Part shown: positions 52,625-61,718 of the stretch, piece by piece
How the letters are laid out: each line of letters begins with the position of its first letter
Numbering within the stretch: the first letter of the stretch is position 1
DNA from: Ktedonobacter sp. SOSP1-85
GTDB lineage: Bacteria > Chloroflexota > Ktedonobacteria > Ktedonobacterales > Ktedonobacteraceae
NCBI RefSeq assembly: GCF_016587415.1
Contig: NZ_BNJI01000001.1
Location: 1,217,501-1,281,500 of the forward strand
Length of the DNA stretch: 64,000 bases
Reading direction: 5' to 3'
Notes under the pieces: generated by a model
What the model was told of the DNA's origin: nothing
The model's input: the letters and a program-made list of their open reading frames with translations, nothing else
The model's database searches: none
Made by a program: the position numbers and the translations under genes

Positions 52625-53797
52625 TCAGGCTTTTCTGAGTCCCGAATAGCCTTTGACGCTGATCGCGTCCTCGGGGCAGGCCTCAAAACACAGCAGGCAG
52701 CGTTGGCAGGTCTTGTAGTTCACCTTCAATGTTTGGAGATTGATCACATTCGGGAGTGGACAGGCTTCGACGCATTTGCCGCAGTGGGTACAGTTGTCAA
52801 CTTTGATTTGCGGGCGATTGCCAACCAGGCCTGTGCCATAGAGAGTTGTGCAGAAATGCTTTCCGCGCTCCGTGATCCAGGTATATGGATAGTCCAGGGG
52901 ATACATCAGCCAGAATATAAAGCGGTAGAGTTGCTTTTGCTCTGGCAAGCGGAACTGCTTGATCAGCCCTGGATCTTCTCCTACCACGCGCCACTCAGGC
53001 ATGCCCATCTGCTTCAGAGCTAGCCTCAAGTGAGGGATCAAGCCCGGCTGAATGCCCACGAGTTTGCAGCAGGCCAGGTCGACGGCCAGGCTATTATGTC
53101 CGGCTACCAGGACTTGCAAATCGGCCTTATCGCCATAGAGCGGCCCCTCGCCATCCTGTCCAACACTGCCATCGACAATGATCAGATCGGGCTTGATGCC
53201 GAGGTTCATATCGACAATCGACTGATCGATGCCAAAGGTATGCATGGCGCGCCGGTCGGGACGGGGCAGGATGCCCATTGAATTTTTCATACTCAGGGTC
53301 ATGGCCGAAACAACGTGGGTTTTGAGCACTGGTAGATTAATAAAGCAGGCGTCTTGCATAAACTTAGGGATATGGAAGCGGCGCAGACGTTTGGCGCCAG
53401 CAGGATGAAGAGTCAGCCAATCCTGTTCACCTCCCTCGGGATCTACACGCGCAATGCGGATGCCGTTCTCTGTACAGAATTTCTCCACTCCCAGGATAGT
53501 ATAAGTCGCCTCGCGATCAAACTCGGTCCCAGGGGTTTCACAGAGCACTGGTTCAGCTCCGCAGGCACGTACCTCTTCAGCAACTGCCTTGAGGAGGGCA
53601 AAGCTGGTAGTAGAACCCGTTTCAGCGGATCGACCAGCCACAAAATTGGGTTTGAGAATCGCCATATGAGCATCTTTAACCACAGAAGCCATACCACCTG
53701 CCTGAGCGATAACGCGGTGAGCCGCCTCCTCAATGCCATCAAAAGTGCGAGTAATTGCGATGGTATCAGTAACTGTATGGGGTTGTGTTGCTACCAT
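52625..53797 (-). CDS. DUF362 protein with 2[4Fe-4S] ferredoxin domain
   Basis: A 390-residue protein. Residues 1-300 are a DUF362 domain (ILKPNFVAGRSAETGSTTSF, LPVLKTHVVSAMTLSMKNSM, IVDGSVGQDGEGP). The C-terminal 70 residues carry two ferredoxin clusters: CTHCGKCVEACPLP and CQRCLLCFEACPED, both complete CxxCxxCxxxCP motifs. DUF362 proteins are thought to be redox or corrinoid-related proteins; a role as electron donor to the radical SAM enzyme or to the reductive steps of this cluster is inference. First gene of the minus-strand cluster; no promoter assigned. Confidence 0.9.
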   Translation of the reverse strand: MVATQPHTVTDTIAITRTFDGIEEAAHRVIAQAGGMASVVKDAHMAILKPNFVAGRSAETGSTTSFALLKAVAEEVRACGAEPVLCETPGTEFDREATYTILGVEKFCTENGIRIARVDPEGGEQDWLTLHPAGAKRLRRFHIPKFMQDACFINLPVLKTHVVSAMTLSMKNSMGILPRPDRRAMHTFGIDQSIVDMNLGIKPDLIIVDGSVGQDGEGPLYGDKADLQVLVAGHNSLAVDLACCKLVGIQPGLIPHLRLALKQMGMPEWRVVGEDPGLIKQFRLPEQKQLYRFIFWLMYPLDYPYTWITERGKHFCTTLYGTGLVGNRPQIKVDNCTHCGKCVEACPLPNVINLQTLKVNYKTCQRCLLCFEACPEDAISVKGYSGLRKA

Positions 53798-54008
53798 AAT
53801 CAGGTATTCTCTTTCTTCATATTATTCACAAACACAGGCGGGCTATCAGTGGCCGAAATAAATGAGGCTCAAATAGAGATCCCAATATTTCCCTTTCCCG
53901 CAGTTTTTACTGGCCATCTGAACAAGAAGGTAACAAAAGAACCGCTTTCTTCTCAACGGGCAATGGTATCTGGAAGAGATACGAACGTATCATTTTTGCG
54001 AGAAGCCA

Positions 54009-54593
54009 TCAAGTGATGGTTAAAGGGACAATCACCGTCTCCTGCGCAACTTCAGGACGATAGAGTAAATTCAATCCCGTAGCGGCTGCTGTAGGCAATT
54101 GAAACACAATCGAACCAGTAGCAGTTGTGTGAACAGCGACCGAGCCGTAAAAGGTATCAGTGCTGTTGTATTGGTATGAGAAAATATCTCCTTCGAGTCC
54201 GATTAACTGGAAGAAAGCGGGCAGATTCTGTATCTCTTTCTCGCTCGCGTTCATTATGGCAAGATCCAGTTTGACGAACGTGGAATTCGCATTCGCGCTT
54301 TTCTGTTTACTCACTTTATAAATGATCAGGGTGCGATCGCCCAAGACGACCTCCTGACTTCCTTTCGGACCTCCAGACACTGGCGACGGAGTAGCAATCA
54401 CTTGCGCCCCCTGTCCTGGTTTGCCACTACTGCTTTTGGGTGTCACCAACAGCGGCGTTTTCGTTGCTCCAGCGTTCGCAGAGCTTGAACTCTGAGCGGA
54501 GGCACCGTTGTCTCCACCAGAGTTGCAGGCAGCCAGCGCCAAAAGTGCAATGATACAGAGTCCACTCAAGATAAACCGTCTGACAACCATCAT
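54009..54593 (-). CDS. secreted lipoprotein, DUF4352-like
   Basis: A 194-residue lipoprotein. Signal sequence with the lipobox LAAC (after a hydrophobic stretch LCIIALLALAAC), then a serine/glycine-rich spacer and a beta-sandwich-like domain with FVKLDLAIMNASEKEIQNLP, a pattern seen in DUF4352/telomeric-repeat-like immunoglobulin-fold proteins. The likely start is one of the two ATGs at 54593 or 54590, behind GAGAAAGGG; the in-frame TTG at 54608 is rejected. Function unknown; located outside the membrane, next to the secreted propeller protein. Confidence 0.78.
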   Translation of the reverse strand: MMVVRRFILSGLCIIALLALAACNSGGDNGASAQSSSSANAGATKTPLLVTPKSSSGKPGQGAQVIATPSPVSGGPKGSQEVVLGDRTLIIYKVSKQKSANANSTFVKLDLAIMNASEKEIQNLPAFFQLIGLEGDIFSYQYNSTDTFYGSVAVHTTATGSIVFQLPTAAATGLNLLYRPEVAQETVIVPLTIT

Positions 54594-54679
54594 TTTCCCT
54601 TTCTCCAAGCCATCTTATTCTGTTTGGGCACGAAGAACGTGGGCTCGCATCCTTCGTACCCAAACAGAAAGGAAGAACC

Positions 54680-57133
54680 CTAATCCTGCTTCGCTACAAA
54701 AGAAGTCACCATCAGCGTGCCGCTCTGGGTAAGCGCACGCAGACCAGCGTAGCCAGAAGTCAGGCTACTGTCGGTCACCGTTGCCATCCAACTGCTCGGC
54801 TCGCTACCGAATGAGGCCCAGACATTGGCGTTCAGGGTTGTGCCAACAGCGCGGAAGTGGATGGTATACAGCGTACCAGCGGTGGCCGTGAAAGGAACGC
54901 TGGCCAGGAGCGTGGTTACACCAGCGATTTTTTTCTGGATGATCAGTTGGGAACCATCGATATAGGCCTTGTACCAGTTATTTCCATCGGTCCAGCGCAG
55001 GACACTGCCAAAGTTGCTATTGCTAAAGGCACTGAGCGAGCCAGTCAGGTACACCTCTGCGTTGGTCTCGCTCGCCCCGAGAACCGCGCTGTAGGAATTG
55101 CTGCCAGTATTAGTGACGAGGCCAGCGTTCCCGGAAATGGAAAAGACGTTCTGCGCATTCGCGTCGCCACCCCAGGTTTGCCCATCTGACGCCGTCCCCC
55201 AAAGGCTCTGATTCGTACGCTGGAAGGTATCCGTTGCCACCGTCGTGCCAGGTGTCGAGGTTGGCGTCGGCGTAAATGTTGGCGTAGCGCTTGGAGTTAC
55301 TCCGACCGTGGCCGTAGGCGTTGGTGCTGGTGTCGAGGTTGGCGTTGGGGTTGTGCTGGAGGGCGCATTGGCGGTGAACGAAGTCACCATCAGCGTGCCG
55401 CTCTGGGTAAGCCCGCGCAGACCAGAGAAACCAGAAGTCAGGCTACTGTCGGTCACCGTTGCCATCCAACTGCTCGGCTCATTGCCAGATGAGGCCCAGA
55501 CGTTGGCGCTCAGCGTTGTGCCAACAGCGCGGAAGTGGATGGTATACAGCGTACCAGCGGTGGCCGTGAAAGGAACGCTGGCCAGGAGCGTGGTTACACC
55601 AGCGATTTTTTTCTGGATGATCAGTTGGGAACCATCGATATAGGCCTTGTACCAGTTATTTCCATCGGTCCAGCGCAGGACACTGCCAAAGTTGCTATTG
55701 CTAAAGGCACTGAGCGAGCCAGTCAGGTACACCTCTGCGTTGGTCTCGCTCGCCCCGAGAACCGCGCTGTAGGAATTGCTGCCAGTATTAGTGACAAGGC
55801 CAGCGTTCCCGGAGATGGAAAAGGCGTTCTGCGCATTCGCGTCGCCACCCCAGGTTTGCCCATCCGACGCCGTCCCCCAGAGGCCCTGATTCGCACGCTG
55901 GAAGGTGTCTCTCGCCTGGGTAGTCCAGGATGTAGGCATACTGGTTGGCGTGGGTGTAGATGTGCTTGTTGCGGTTGCTGTAGGCGTGCTAGTCGGCGTG
56001 GGAGTGGGAGTCGATGAGCCAGTTGAAGGGATAGCGAGATAGAGTGTATTCGCAAACTCTGCTGTAAACCAGGCTCTATTCTGGGAGTCGACTCTCAGGC
56101 CATCGTGGGGATGACTGCCGGGAGCGGCGTAGTAGAGAGAGAACGCTCCCCCACTCAGCGGCATGTAGCCGTACTGGTTGAGTATAGAATCATCGATCCA
56201 GACATCGCCCAGTGTATCAGTACTGACCCCAGAGGTATGCGACGAGCACCCATTGCAATGGGGATAAAAGTATTCAGTCACACCGTTATTTGTGCCAGGC
56301 AGAGCGGAGACAAGATTTAACCTGCCAACACCACCGACCCACCCTTCAGACCACCATGGGTTGCCATTTGGATCGATGGTGATCAAATGAGGTGTCAGGC
56401 CAGTACCAGATGTAGCAGTGTTGCGGATTTTATATTCCAGCAATGTTCCGCCAGCGGTGTATTCTCCAATCAAGGCAACAGAATCCGCATTTTCAGTAAA
56501 CCAGACATTATTGGAATTATCCACCGTAATGCCATATGGCTGGCTATTGGTAGCAGGGGTAGCAATCTCCTGAAAGGCCTGAGTTGTAGGATTAAACGAG
56601 CCAATTTTGTAGCCATAATGTTCGGCAAACCAGATTTTGCCTTTTGAATCCGATGCGATCCCCCATGGGCCTGAGCCAGCTGTTGGCACAGCCCATTGGG
56701 CTACACTGGTAGTTGAAGGAATATACTCCCCGATCGTGTTGGTCACCGGCATACTGAACCAGACATTGTCAGATGGATCGGCCGTAATAAAAAGCGGTTG
56801 ACCGTATCCTGTGGGCAGCGTGACCACCGAGACCCAACTCATTGTAGAGGGATCAAAGAGCGCGATTTTGCCGGGGGCGGATGTGCTGGAACAGGTTGAG
56901 CCAATATCACAACCTGGCAACGCCACCCAGATGCGCCCTTTGCTATCGAATGCTGTTCCCCAGGGATCATTGCCGGGAGTGCTATAGGTCTTCAGGCTAC
57001 TAATACCTGCGATCTGTGAGGCCTGTGCATATACGTGCAATGTTGCTTCAAGTGCGAAAAGCAGGTTACTTGCGAACGTTATGAGGGCAACACAAAAGGC
57101 CAGAAGCTTCTTTGGATCGGACTTTTGCTTCAT
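54680..57133 (-). CDS. secreted Vgb-like propeller with two duplicated jelly-roll domains
   Basis: About 817 residues. A signal segment (LLAFCVALITFASNLLFAL) is followed by a propeller of about 340 residues with repeated GPWGIASDSKGKIWFAE / QPYGITVDNSNNVWFTE blades, as in virginiamycin B lyase. Two near-identical jelly-roll (LamG-like) domains, both including ASDGQTWGGDANAQN, are separated by T/P-rich linkers. The DNA repeat (about 54703-55235 and 55381-55913, offset 678 bp) is almost identical, so it duplicated recently. The protein may bind glycans at the cell surface; lyase activity is not implied. ATG at 57133 follows GAGGAG. Confidence 0.85.
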   Translation of the reverse strand: MKQKSDPKKLLAFCVALITFASNLLFALEATLHVYAQASQIAGISSLKTYSTPGNDPWGTAFDSKGRIWVALPGCDIGSTCSSTSAPGKIALFDPSTMSWVSVVTLPTGYGQPLFITADPSDNVWFSMPVTNTIGEYIPSTTSVAQWAVPTAGSGPWGIASDSKGKIWFAEHYGYKIGSFNPTTQAFQEIATPATNSQPYGITVDNSNNVWFTENADSVALIGEYTAGGTLLEYKIRNTATSGTGLTPHLITIDPNGNPWWSEGWVGGVGRLNLVSALPGTNNGVTEYFYPHCNGCSSHTSGVSTDTLGDVWIDDSILNQYGYMPLSGGAFSLYYAAPGSHPHDGLRVDSQNRAWFTAEFANTLYLAIPSTGSSTPTPTPTSTPTATATSTSTPTPTSMPTSWTTQARDTFQRANQGLWGTASDGQTWGGDANAQNAFSISGNAGLVTNTGSNSYSAVLGASETNAEVYLTGSLSAFSNSNFGSVLRWTDGNNWYKAYIDGSQLIIQKKIAGVTTLLASVPFTATAGTLYTIHFRAVGTTLSANVWASSGNEPSSWMATVTDSSLTSGFSGLRGLTQSGTLMVTSFTANAPSSTTPTPTSTPAPTPTATVGVTPSATPTFTPTPTSTPGTTVATDTFQRTNQSLWGTASDGQTWGGDANAQNVFSISGNAGLVTNTGSNSYSAVLGASETNAEVYLTGSLSAFSNSNFGSVLRWTDGNNWYKAYIDGSQLIIQKKIAGVTTLLASVPFTATAGTLYTIHFRAVGTTLNANVWASFGSEPSSWMATVTDSSLTSGYAGLRALTQSGTLMVTSFVAKQD

Positions 57134-57602
57134 AAACAACTCATCTCCTCTTCGTCAATGATGAGCAATTAGAAAATACATATGATGATAAAGAGAGTGT
57201 AAGTAAAGAGAATTTGTAGAAACCACTGAACGAATATATGGCTATGGCTCTAAAAATTCTATAAAGTAAGGGTAATGGTACATATTTACCTGACCAAATG
57301 CAAATTTTGACTGAGATTTCCCTCGGGGTAATGGTACAGATAAGCACAATAGAGGATGGCTTTTCGTGCAGCCTATAGAGCCAATTTGTGAGCATCGATA
57401 TCTAAAAAAATCCTGCGTTTTAGTGAAGGCTTTTCAGGAGATGAAAAATCAAAGATACGATAGAGCCCTTTTCTGATACTTTCGCAGCTTATCCTTACCT
57501 CAACATTTTCACTATACTCCAGTCGAAGGGATCGTTGTAGACTCCTCACCAGTACTGTCGCCCTCCTTTTCTTTCTGGCATTTCAAAAAAGTGGAGCTTT
57601 AC
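57134..57602. other. divergent intergenic region, no gene seen
   Basis: About 470 AT-rich bases between the secreted propeller gene (minus) and the tripartite glycosyltransferase (plus). Both should be expressed from here; I could not identify promoter hexamers with confidence. Confidence 0.4.
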
Positions 57603-60600
57603 ATGACGATTGATAGCCATGATGAACACACAATAGCGAGCCGAAAATTATTAGATGAGATGGAAGAGTCTAAGAACACAACTCCGAGTAATAGTATGTA
57701 TAGCAGTCAAAACATTCAAATGGAGCCACATAGTGACAGCGACCCTCATTTACACGTCAATAGTTCAGCGAAATATGACCTGAGTATCATAATCCCGACC
57801 AGGAACGAGCGGGACAACGTCGTCCCTTTGCTCTCAACTCTGGAGCAAGTACTGGATAATGTGAGCGTTGAGGTGATTTTTGTTGACGATAGCGATGATG
57901 ATACGCCACAGATAATTAGGAACGCAGCAGAAGCAATGAATTCGCTTAGGCTGTTTATCCAGTTGGAGCATCGTTTACCTGGGCCAGCACGCTCGGGAGG
58001 TCTGGCAACTGCAGTGGTAGAGGGTTTGTACTTAGCAAAGGCCGAATATATTACAGTGCTTGACGCAGATTTCCAGCATCCACCGGAGCTATTGCGCACT
58101 TTTTACGAGGAAGCGGTGGCCCAGCAGGTGGACCTGGTGTTGGCGAGCCGATATATAAAAGGCGGGAGCAGTGGAGGTCTGAATGGGTTCAGTCGCCTCT
58201 TCTTTTCGCTTGGGCTCAAGTGGCTGGCCAAAAGTCTGTTTCCCGAGCAGCTTTCTCGCATCTCTGACCCGTTAGGCGGCTGTTTTCTGCTCAAACGATC
58301 TATTCTTCAAAAGGTGATCTTGCGCCCTATCGGTTATAAAATTTTGTTGGAGATTCTGCTGCGCTGTCCCTGGCAACATCTAGTTGAGGTTCCCTACCAT
58401 TTTCAGCAGCGCAAACATGGACAGAGCAAGGCAGATTTGCGTCAGGGACTCATGACTTTAAAGCACATGGCACGCCTTTTTCGCGAGGTTCCAGCTGCCG
58501 GGCGTATCTGGAAGATCAGCGCATTGGTCCTATGCAACATTCTGGTCATGGCGGTACTCTATATCCTCTATCCCATAGTGTTCGGTTTCTGGGAGCCATT
58601 CACGCTGCCTATTTTAGAGGGGGTCGAACCGTGGGTACCTTTTAGCCTTACTGTTTTTGCGCTTGTGGCTTTGTTCAATTTCTTTTTGTTAAACCGAGCG
58701 ATTTATCCTTTTTCTCAGGTGGAGCAGGATTCGTCTTCTGCTTTGACGTCCATAGACCAGGTTTTAAACGCGCTCGTTTCTCCACCGACAGAAGAGGCGT
58801 TGCTGAGCACCAAAAAACTAAATCATGTTCGTATGTCTGTGGACCAGTTGAAAACGCTGCCGATGCCAGTCGTGGCAACCTTACCTGCACTTCTGCCTGA
58901 GACGCCCACAGTACCGCTTAAAACTCTTGCACGCAAACCTCGATCAGCGCGGCAGCGTGTCAACAGGATCGTCAGGCTGAACAGGGTGTTTATGATGATC
59001 TCGTTTCTGCTGGTACTGATGGCATTAGGAGTAGTGGGATATATGGCGCTTGATATGACGGCATATACGATTCCCAATGTCTGGGTAGTACTGGCAACAA
59101 TGACTTTGGGTGCGTGTATTATAACAGCCAATACGCGCAAAAAAATAGATCTGCACAAGGTGATTACTATGCTGCTCGGAATATCCATGGCAATCACCTT
59201 TATGGATTATATGAGCTGGCGTGTTGAGGTCATTAACTGGACGGGCTGGTGGTTGGCGCTGCCACTCTTGTTTGCGGAATTCCTGGGTGCGCTGCATACG
59301 TTGGGCTTGCAGTTTACGTTCTGGCCTCGTGCTCAGCCTAAATTAAACTACGCGGTCAATCCGACCCATGCCCCGATTTTCATCTTTATCCCCACTGTCA
59401 ACGAAGGAGTGACTATCCTTGAACCAACAATCCGAGGAGCGCTCTCAGCTCGCGAGAACTATCTTTCGCACTATCCCTGGGGTGAGGTAACCATTGTCAT
59501 CTGCAACGATGGCTATGTCGCACAAATACCAGATTGGCAAACAGTTGAAGAACTGGCCGCTAGAATGGGCGTGGTGTGCGTAACTCGTAAGACGCCCGGA
59601 GGAGCCAAAGCTGGAAATATAGAAAATGCTCGTCAGCTTGTTGGAGCTACCGGCAATGCGTTGGTTGTGATCTTTGACGCCGACCAGGTAGCTACGGAAG
59701 ATTTCCTGCTCAAAACGGTACCAAATCTGGCCGATCCAAAGGTTGGATGGGTGCAGACTGGCCAATATTATCGCAATCTGGATAACCCAGTAACCCGCTG
59801 GGCTGACGATCAGCAGTCTCTGTTTTATAACCTACTCTGTCCCGGGAAAGCTACCTGGAACTCGGCCTTTATCTGCGGCACCAATGTGGTGATTCGCGGG
59901 CAGGCGTTGGATGAAATCGGCGGCCTTCCCCAGGATTCTGTGACGGAAGATTTTGCTGCTTCGATTACGCTCCATCAGCGCTGGCGTAGCGTCTATGTGT
60001 CTGATGTACTAGCAACTGGACTGGGGCCAATGGATCTATCAGAGTATCTGAAACAGCAGCGCCGCTGGGCGACAGGTACGATCGGGGTCCTACGTACGCA
60101 CTGGCGAGATCTCTTCTTGCCAAAAAAGAATGGTTTGCAAATCGGCCAGCGTTTGCAATACTTTCTGGCCTGCACGCATTACTTATGTGGCTTACGCGAC
60201 CTGCTCTACCTGCTCTGCCCTATCCTCTTCATTTTTACGGGCGTACCAGCTGTTCAGGGCTCGACCTTAAACTCCTTTCTGCTGCATTTCTTGCCCTATT
60301 TCCTGGTCAGTGCTGCGACGATCTGGTATGCTGGCCGTGGCATCACGGGTATCCGAGGCATAATCATAGGCTTTGGAAGCTTCCCAGTTTTGATCGAGAG
60401 CCTGATGACAGTCATCTTTCGACGTAAGGTCGGTTTCGCCGTCACCTCGAAGAAACGCTCGAGCAAAGCGAGCAGGTATCTCTGGGTGTACATCTTTTTC
60501 ATTGTACTTTGCCTGGCTGCGCTGGCTTATTCTTCGCAAGCCAAGGCAAAAGTCTACACCGCACTGTTCATCAGCTTGATGTGGGTCACCTATACACTGA

Positions 60601-61706
60601 TCATGTTGTTCAGTTTCCTCGCGCTTTATCTCCTGGATTGGCGAAAACACAGGGCTGAACGCAGGGCGACGGGATCTGCTCAATCCGAGCAATTTTCCTA
60701 TACTGCTCGTGTCCCTCAACGCGCGCGCGGCCTGCGTTCGCTACGCAATGCAGTAGTTTCGGTTGGTCTAGCTAGCTTGCTCTTACTTACGGGCACATAT
60801 CACTGGATGGGAGCGCCATCACGGGCTTATCCGCTTGTCCTGCCAGCTGGGAGCGCACCCTATTTCGGGCTAGACCTGCCATTTTCTCTCTTAAAGACGC
60901 GTCCAACCGCAGCAGAGAAAGAACTGAAGGCCAACTTTGCAATCATCGGGCGTACTCAGAGCGTGACCGATAAATTCGATTTTTCTTGGGCCAACAATCT
61001 AGCCGCACATCACGCTATTCCCTGGGTTACGCTCCAGTTCGGGCGATTTCAGGCCAATGGCAGACCCACTAACGATGCTGGCTTACTATCCATTAGTCAT
61101 GGCTTGCACGACAACGACCTTACTCGCTGGGCTCTGGACATCCGCGCGTACAATAAGCCGGTTTTGATTACCATTTTGCTCCAAGTTGATCGCAACTGGG
61201 CACTCACCTCGGCCGTCGCCAACGGTAGTATCCCGCAGGATGTGGCTCCCGCCTGGCTACATACTGTGTCTCTTTTCAAACAACTTGGGACGAACAACGT
61301 TTCTTGGCTCTGGGAGCCAGCTGATCCGTTGAATGATCAAATTTATGAGCCACCTTTGGGCTCCATCAGTGCTGTTGTGCTCGACCTGATTCACTATCCT
61401 GGGACTGACTGGGGTGATCCAGAGACACTTGTACAAGAGGCGGGCCTGCACTTTCCCGGCAAACCGATTATCCTGAAGGTGAGCGCCTCTGGACGGGCCG
61501 ACCAGAAATCAACCTGGCTCTCTGAGATCGGCGTTACCGCGATGACAAATCACGTGGTATATGCATTGATCTACCACGATGCTTCTCCCGCCCTTAAGCC
61601 GAACCAGGCTCTAGATAAGCAATGGTCGATAACCTCAGATCCCAACTCGCTTGCTGTGATGAGCCAGCTTGCATCTCAACTCCAACAGCGATATGCGGGA
61701 GTATAG
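57603..61706 (+). CDS. tripartite glycosyltransferase: DPM1-like GT2 + CesA-like GT2 + GH26-like domain
   Basis: A 1367-residue membrane protein. Residues 58-290 form a dolichol-phosphate mannosyltransferase-like GT2 (SIIIPTRNERDN, VIFVDDSDDD, DADFQHP at 154). Two membrane segments and a 120-residue linker follow. Residues about 455-1050 form a cellulose-synthase-like GT2 (IPTVNEG, DAD at 692-694, TED at 781-783, QQRRW at 818-822) within a bundle of membrane helices. Residues about 1080-1360 resemble a GH26 glycosidase but the usual catalytic glutamates are not visible (QVDRNW and KVSASG at the expected sites). The ATG at 57603 follows AAGTGGAG. It probably polymerises and exports a polysaccharide. 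The next gene starts 12 bp later. Confidence 0.88.
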   Translation: MTIDSHDEHTIASRKLLDEMEESKNTTPSNSMYSSQNIQMEPHSDSDPHLHVNSSAKYDLSIIIPTRNERDNVVPLLSTLEQVLDNVSVEVIFVDDSDDDTPQIIRNAAEAMNSLRLFIQLEHRLPGPARSGGLATAVVEGLYLAKAEYITVLDADFQHPPELLRTFYEEAVAQQVDLVLASRYIKGGSSGGLNGFSRLFFSLGLKWLAKSLFPEQLSRISDPLGGCFLLKRSILQKVILRPIGYKILLEILLRCPWQHLVEVPYHFQQRKHGQSKADLRQGLMTLKHMARLFREVPAAGRIWKISALVLCNILVMAVLYILYPIVFGFWEPFTLPILEGVEPWVPFSLTVFALVALFNFFLLNRAIYPFSQVEQDSSSALTSIDQVLNALVSPPTEEALLSTKKLNHVRMSVDQLKTLPMPVVATLPALLPETPTVPLKTLARKPRSARQRVNRIVRLNRVFMMISFLLVLMALGVVGYMALDMTAYTIPNVWVVLATMTLGACIITANTRKKIDLHKVITMLLGISMAITFMDYMSWRVEVINWTGWWLALPLLFAEFLGALHTLGLQFTFWPRAQPKLNYAVNPTHAPIFIFIPTVNEGVTILEPTIRGALSARENYLSHYPWGEVTIVICNDGYVAQIPDWQTVEELAARMGVVCVTRKTPGGAKAGNIENARQLVGATGNALVVIFDADQVATEDFLLKTVPNLADPKVGWVQTGQYYRNLDNPVTRWADDQQSLFYNLLCPGKATWNSAFICGTNVVIRGQALDEIGGLPQDSVTEDFAASITLHQRWRSVYVSDVLATGLGPMDLSEYLKQQRRWATGTIGVLRTHWRDLFLPKKNGLQIGQRLQYFLACTHYLCGLRDLLYLLCPILFIFTGVPAVQGSTLNSFLLHFLPYFLVSAATIWYAGRGITGIRGIIIGFGSFPVLIESLMTVIFRRKVGFAVTSKKRSSKASRYLWVYIFFIVLCLAALAYSSQAKAKVYTALFISLMWVTYTLIMLFSFLALYLLDWRKHRAERRATGSAQSEQFSYTARVPQRARGLRSLRNAVVSVGLASLLLLTGTYHWMGAPSRAYPLVLPAGSAPYFGLDLPFSLLKTRPTAAEKELKANFAIIGRTQSVTDKFDFSWANNLAAHHAIPWVTLQFGRFQANGRPTNDAGLLSISHGLHDNDLTRWALDIRAYNKPVLITILLQVDRNWALTSAVANGSIPQDVAPAWLHTVSLFKQLGTNNVSWLWEPADPLNDQIYEPPLGSISAVVLDLIHYPGTDWGDPETLVQEAGLHFPGKPIILKVSASGRADQKSTWLSEIGVTAMTNHVVYALIYHDASPALKPNQALDKQWSITSDPNSLAVMSQLASQLQQRYAGV

Positions 61707-61718
61707 GAGTCTCAATAT

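Noticed and set aside
45239..53797. Hopanoid biosynthesis cluster
   Set aside because: The mix of families is similar, but no squalene-hopene cyclase or squalene synthase is present and the radical SAM and SDR proteins do not carry clear HpnH/HpnA signatures.
54680..57133. Streptogramin-resistance lyase
   Set aside because: The propeller resembles Vgb, but the protein is a large secreted multidomain form and the catalytic histidines were not confirmed, so resistance should not be inferred.
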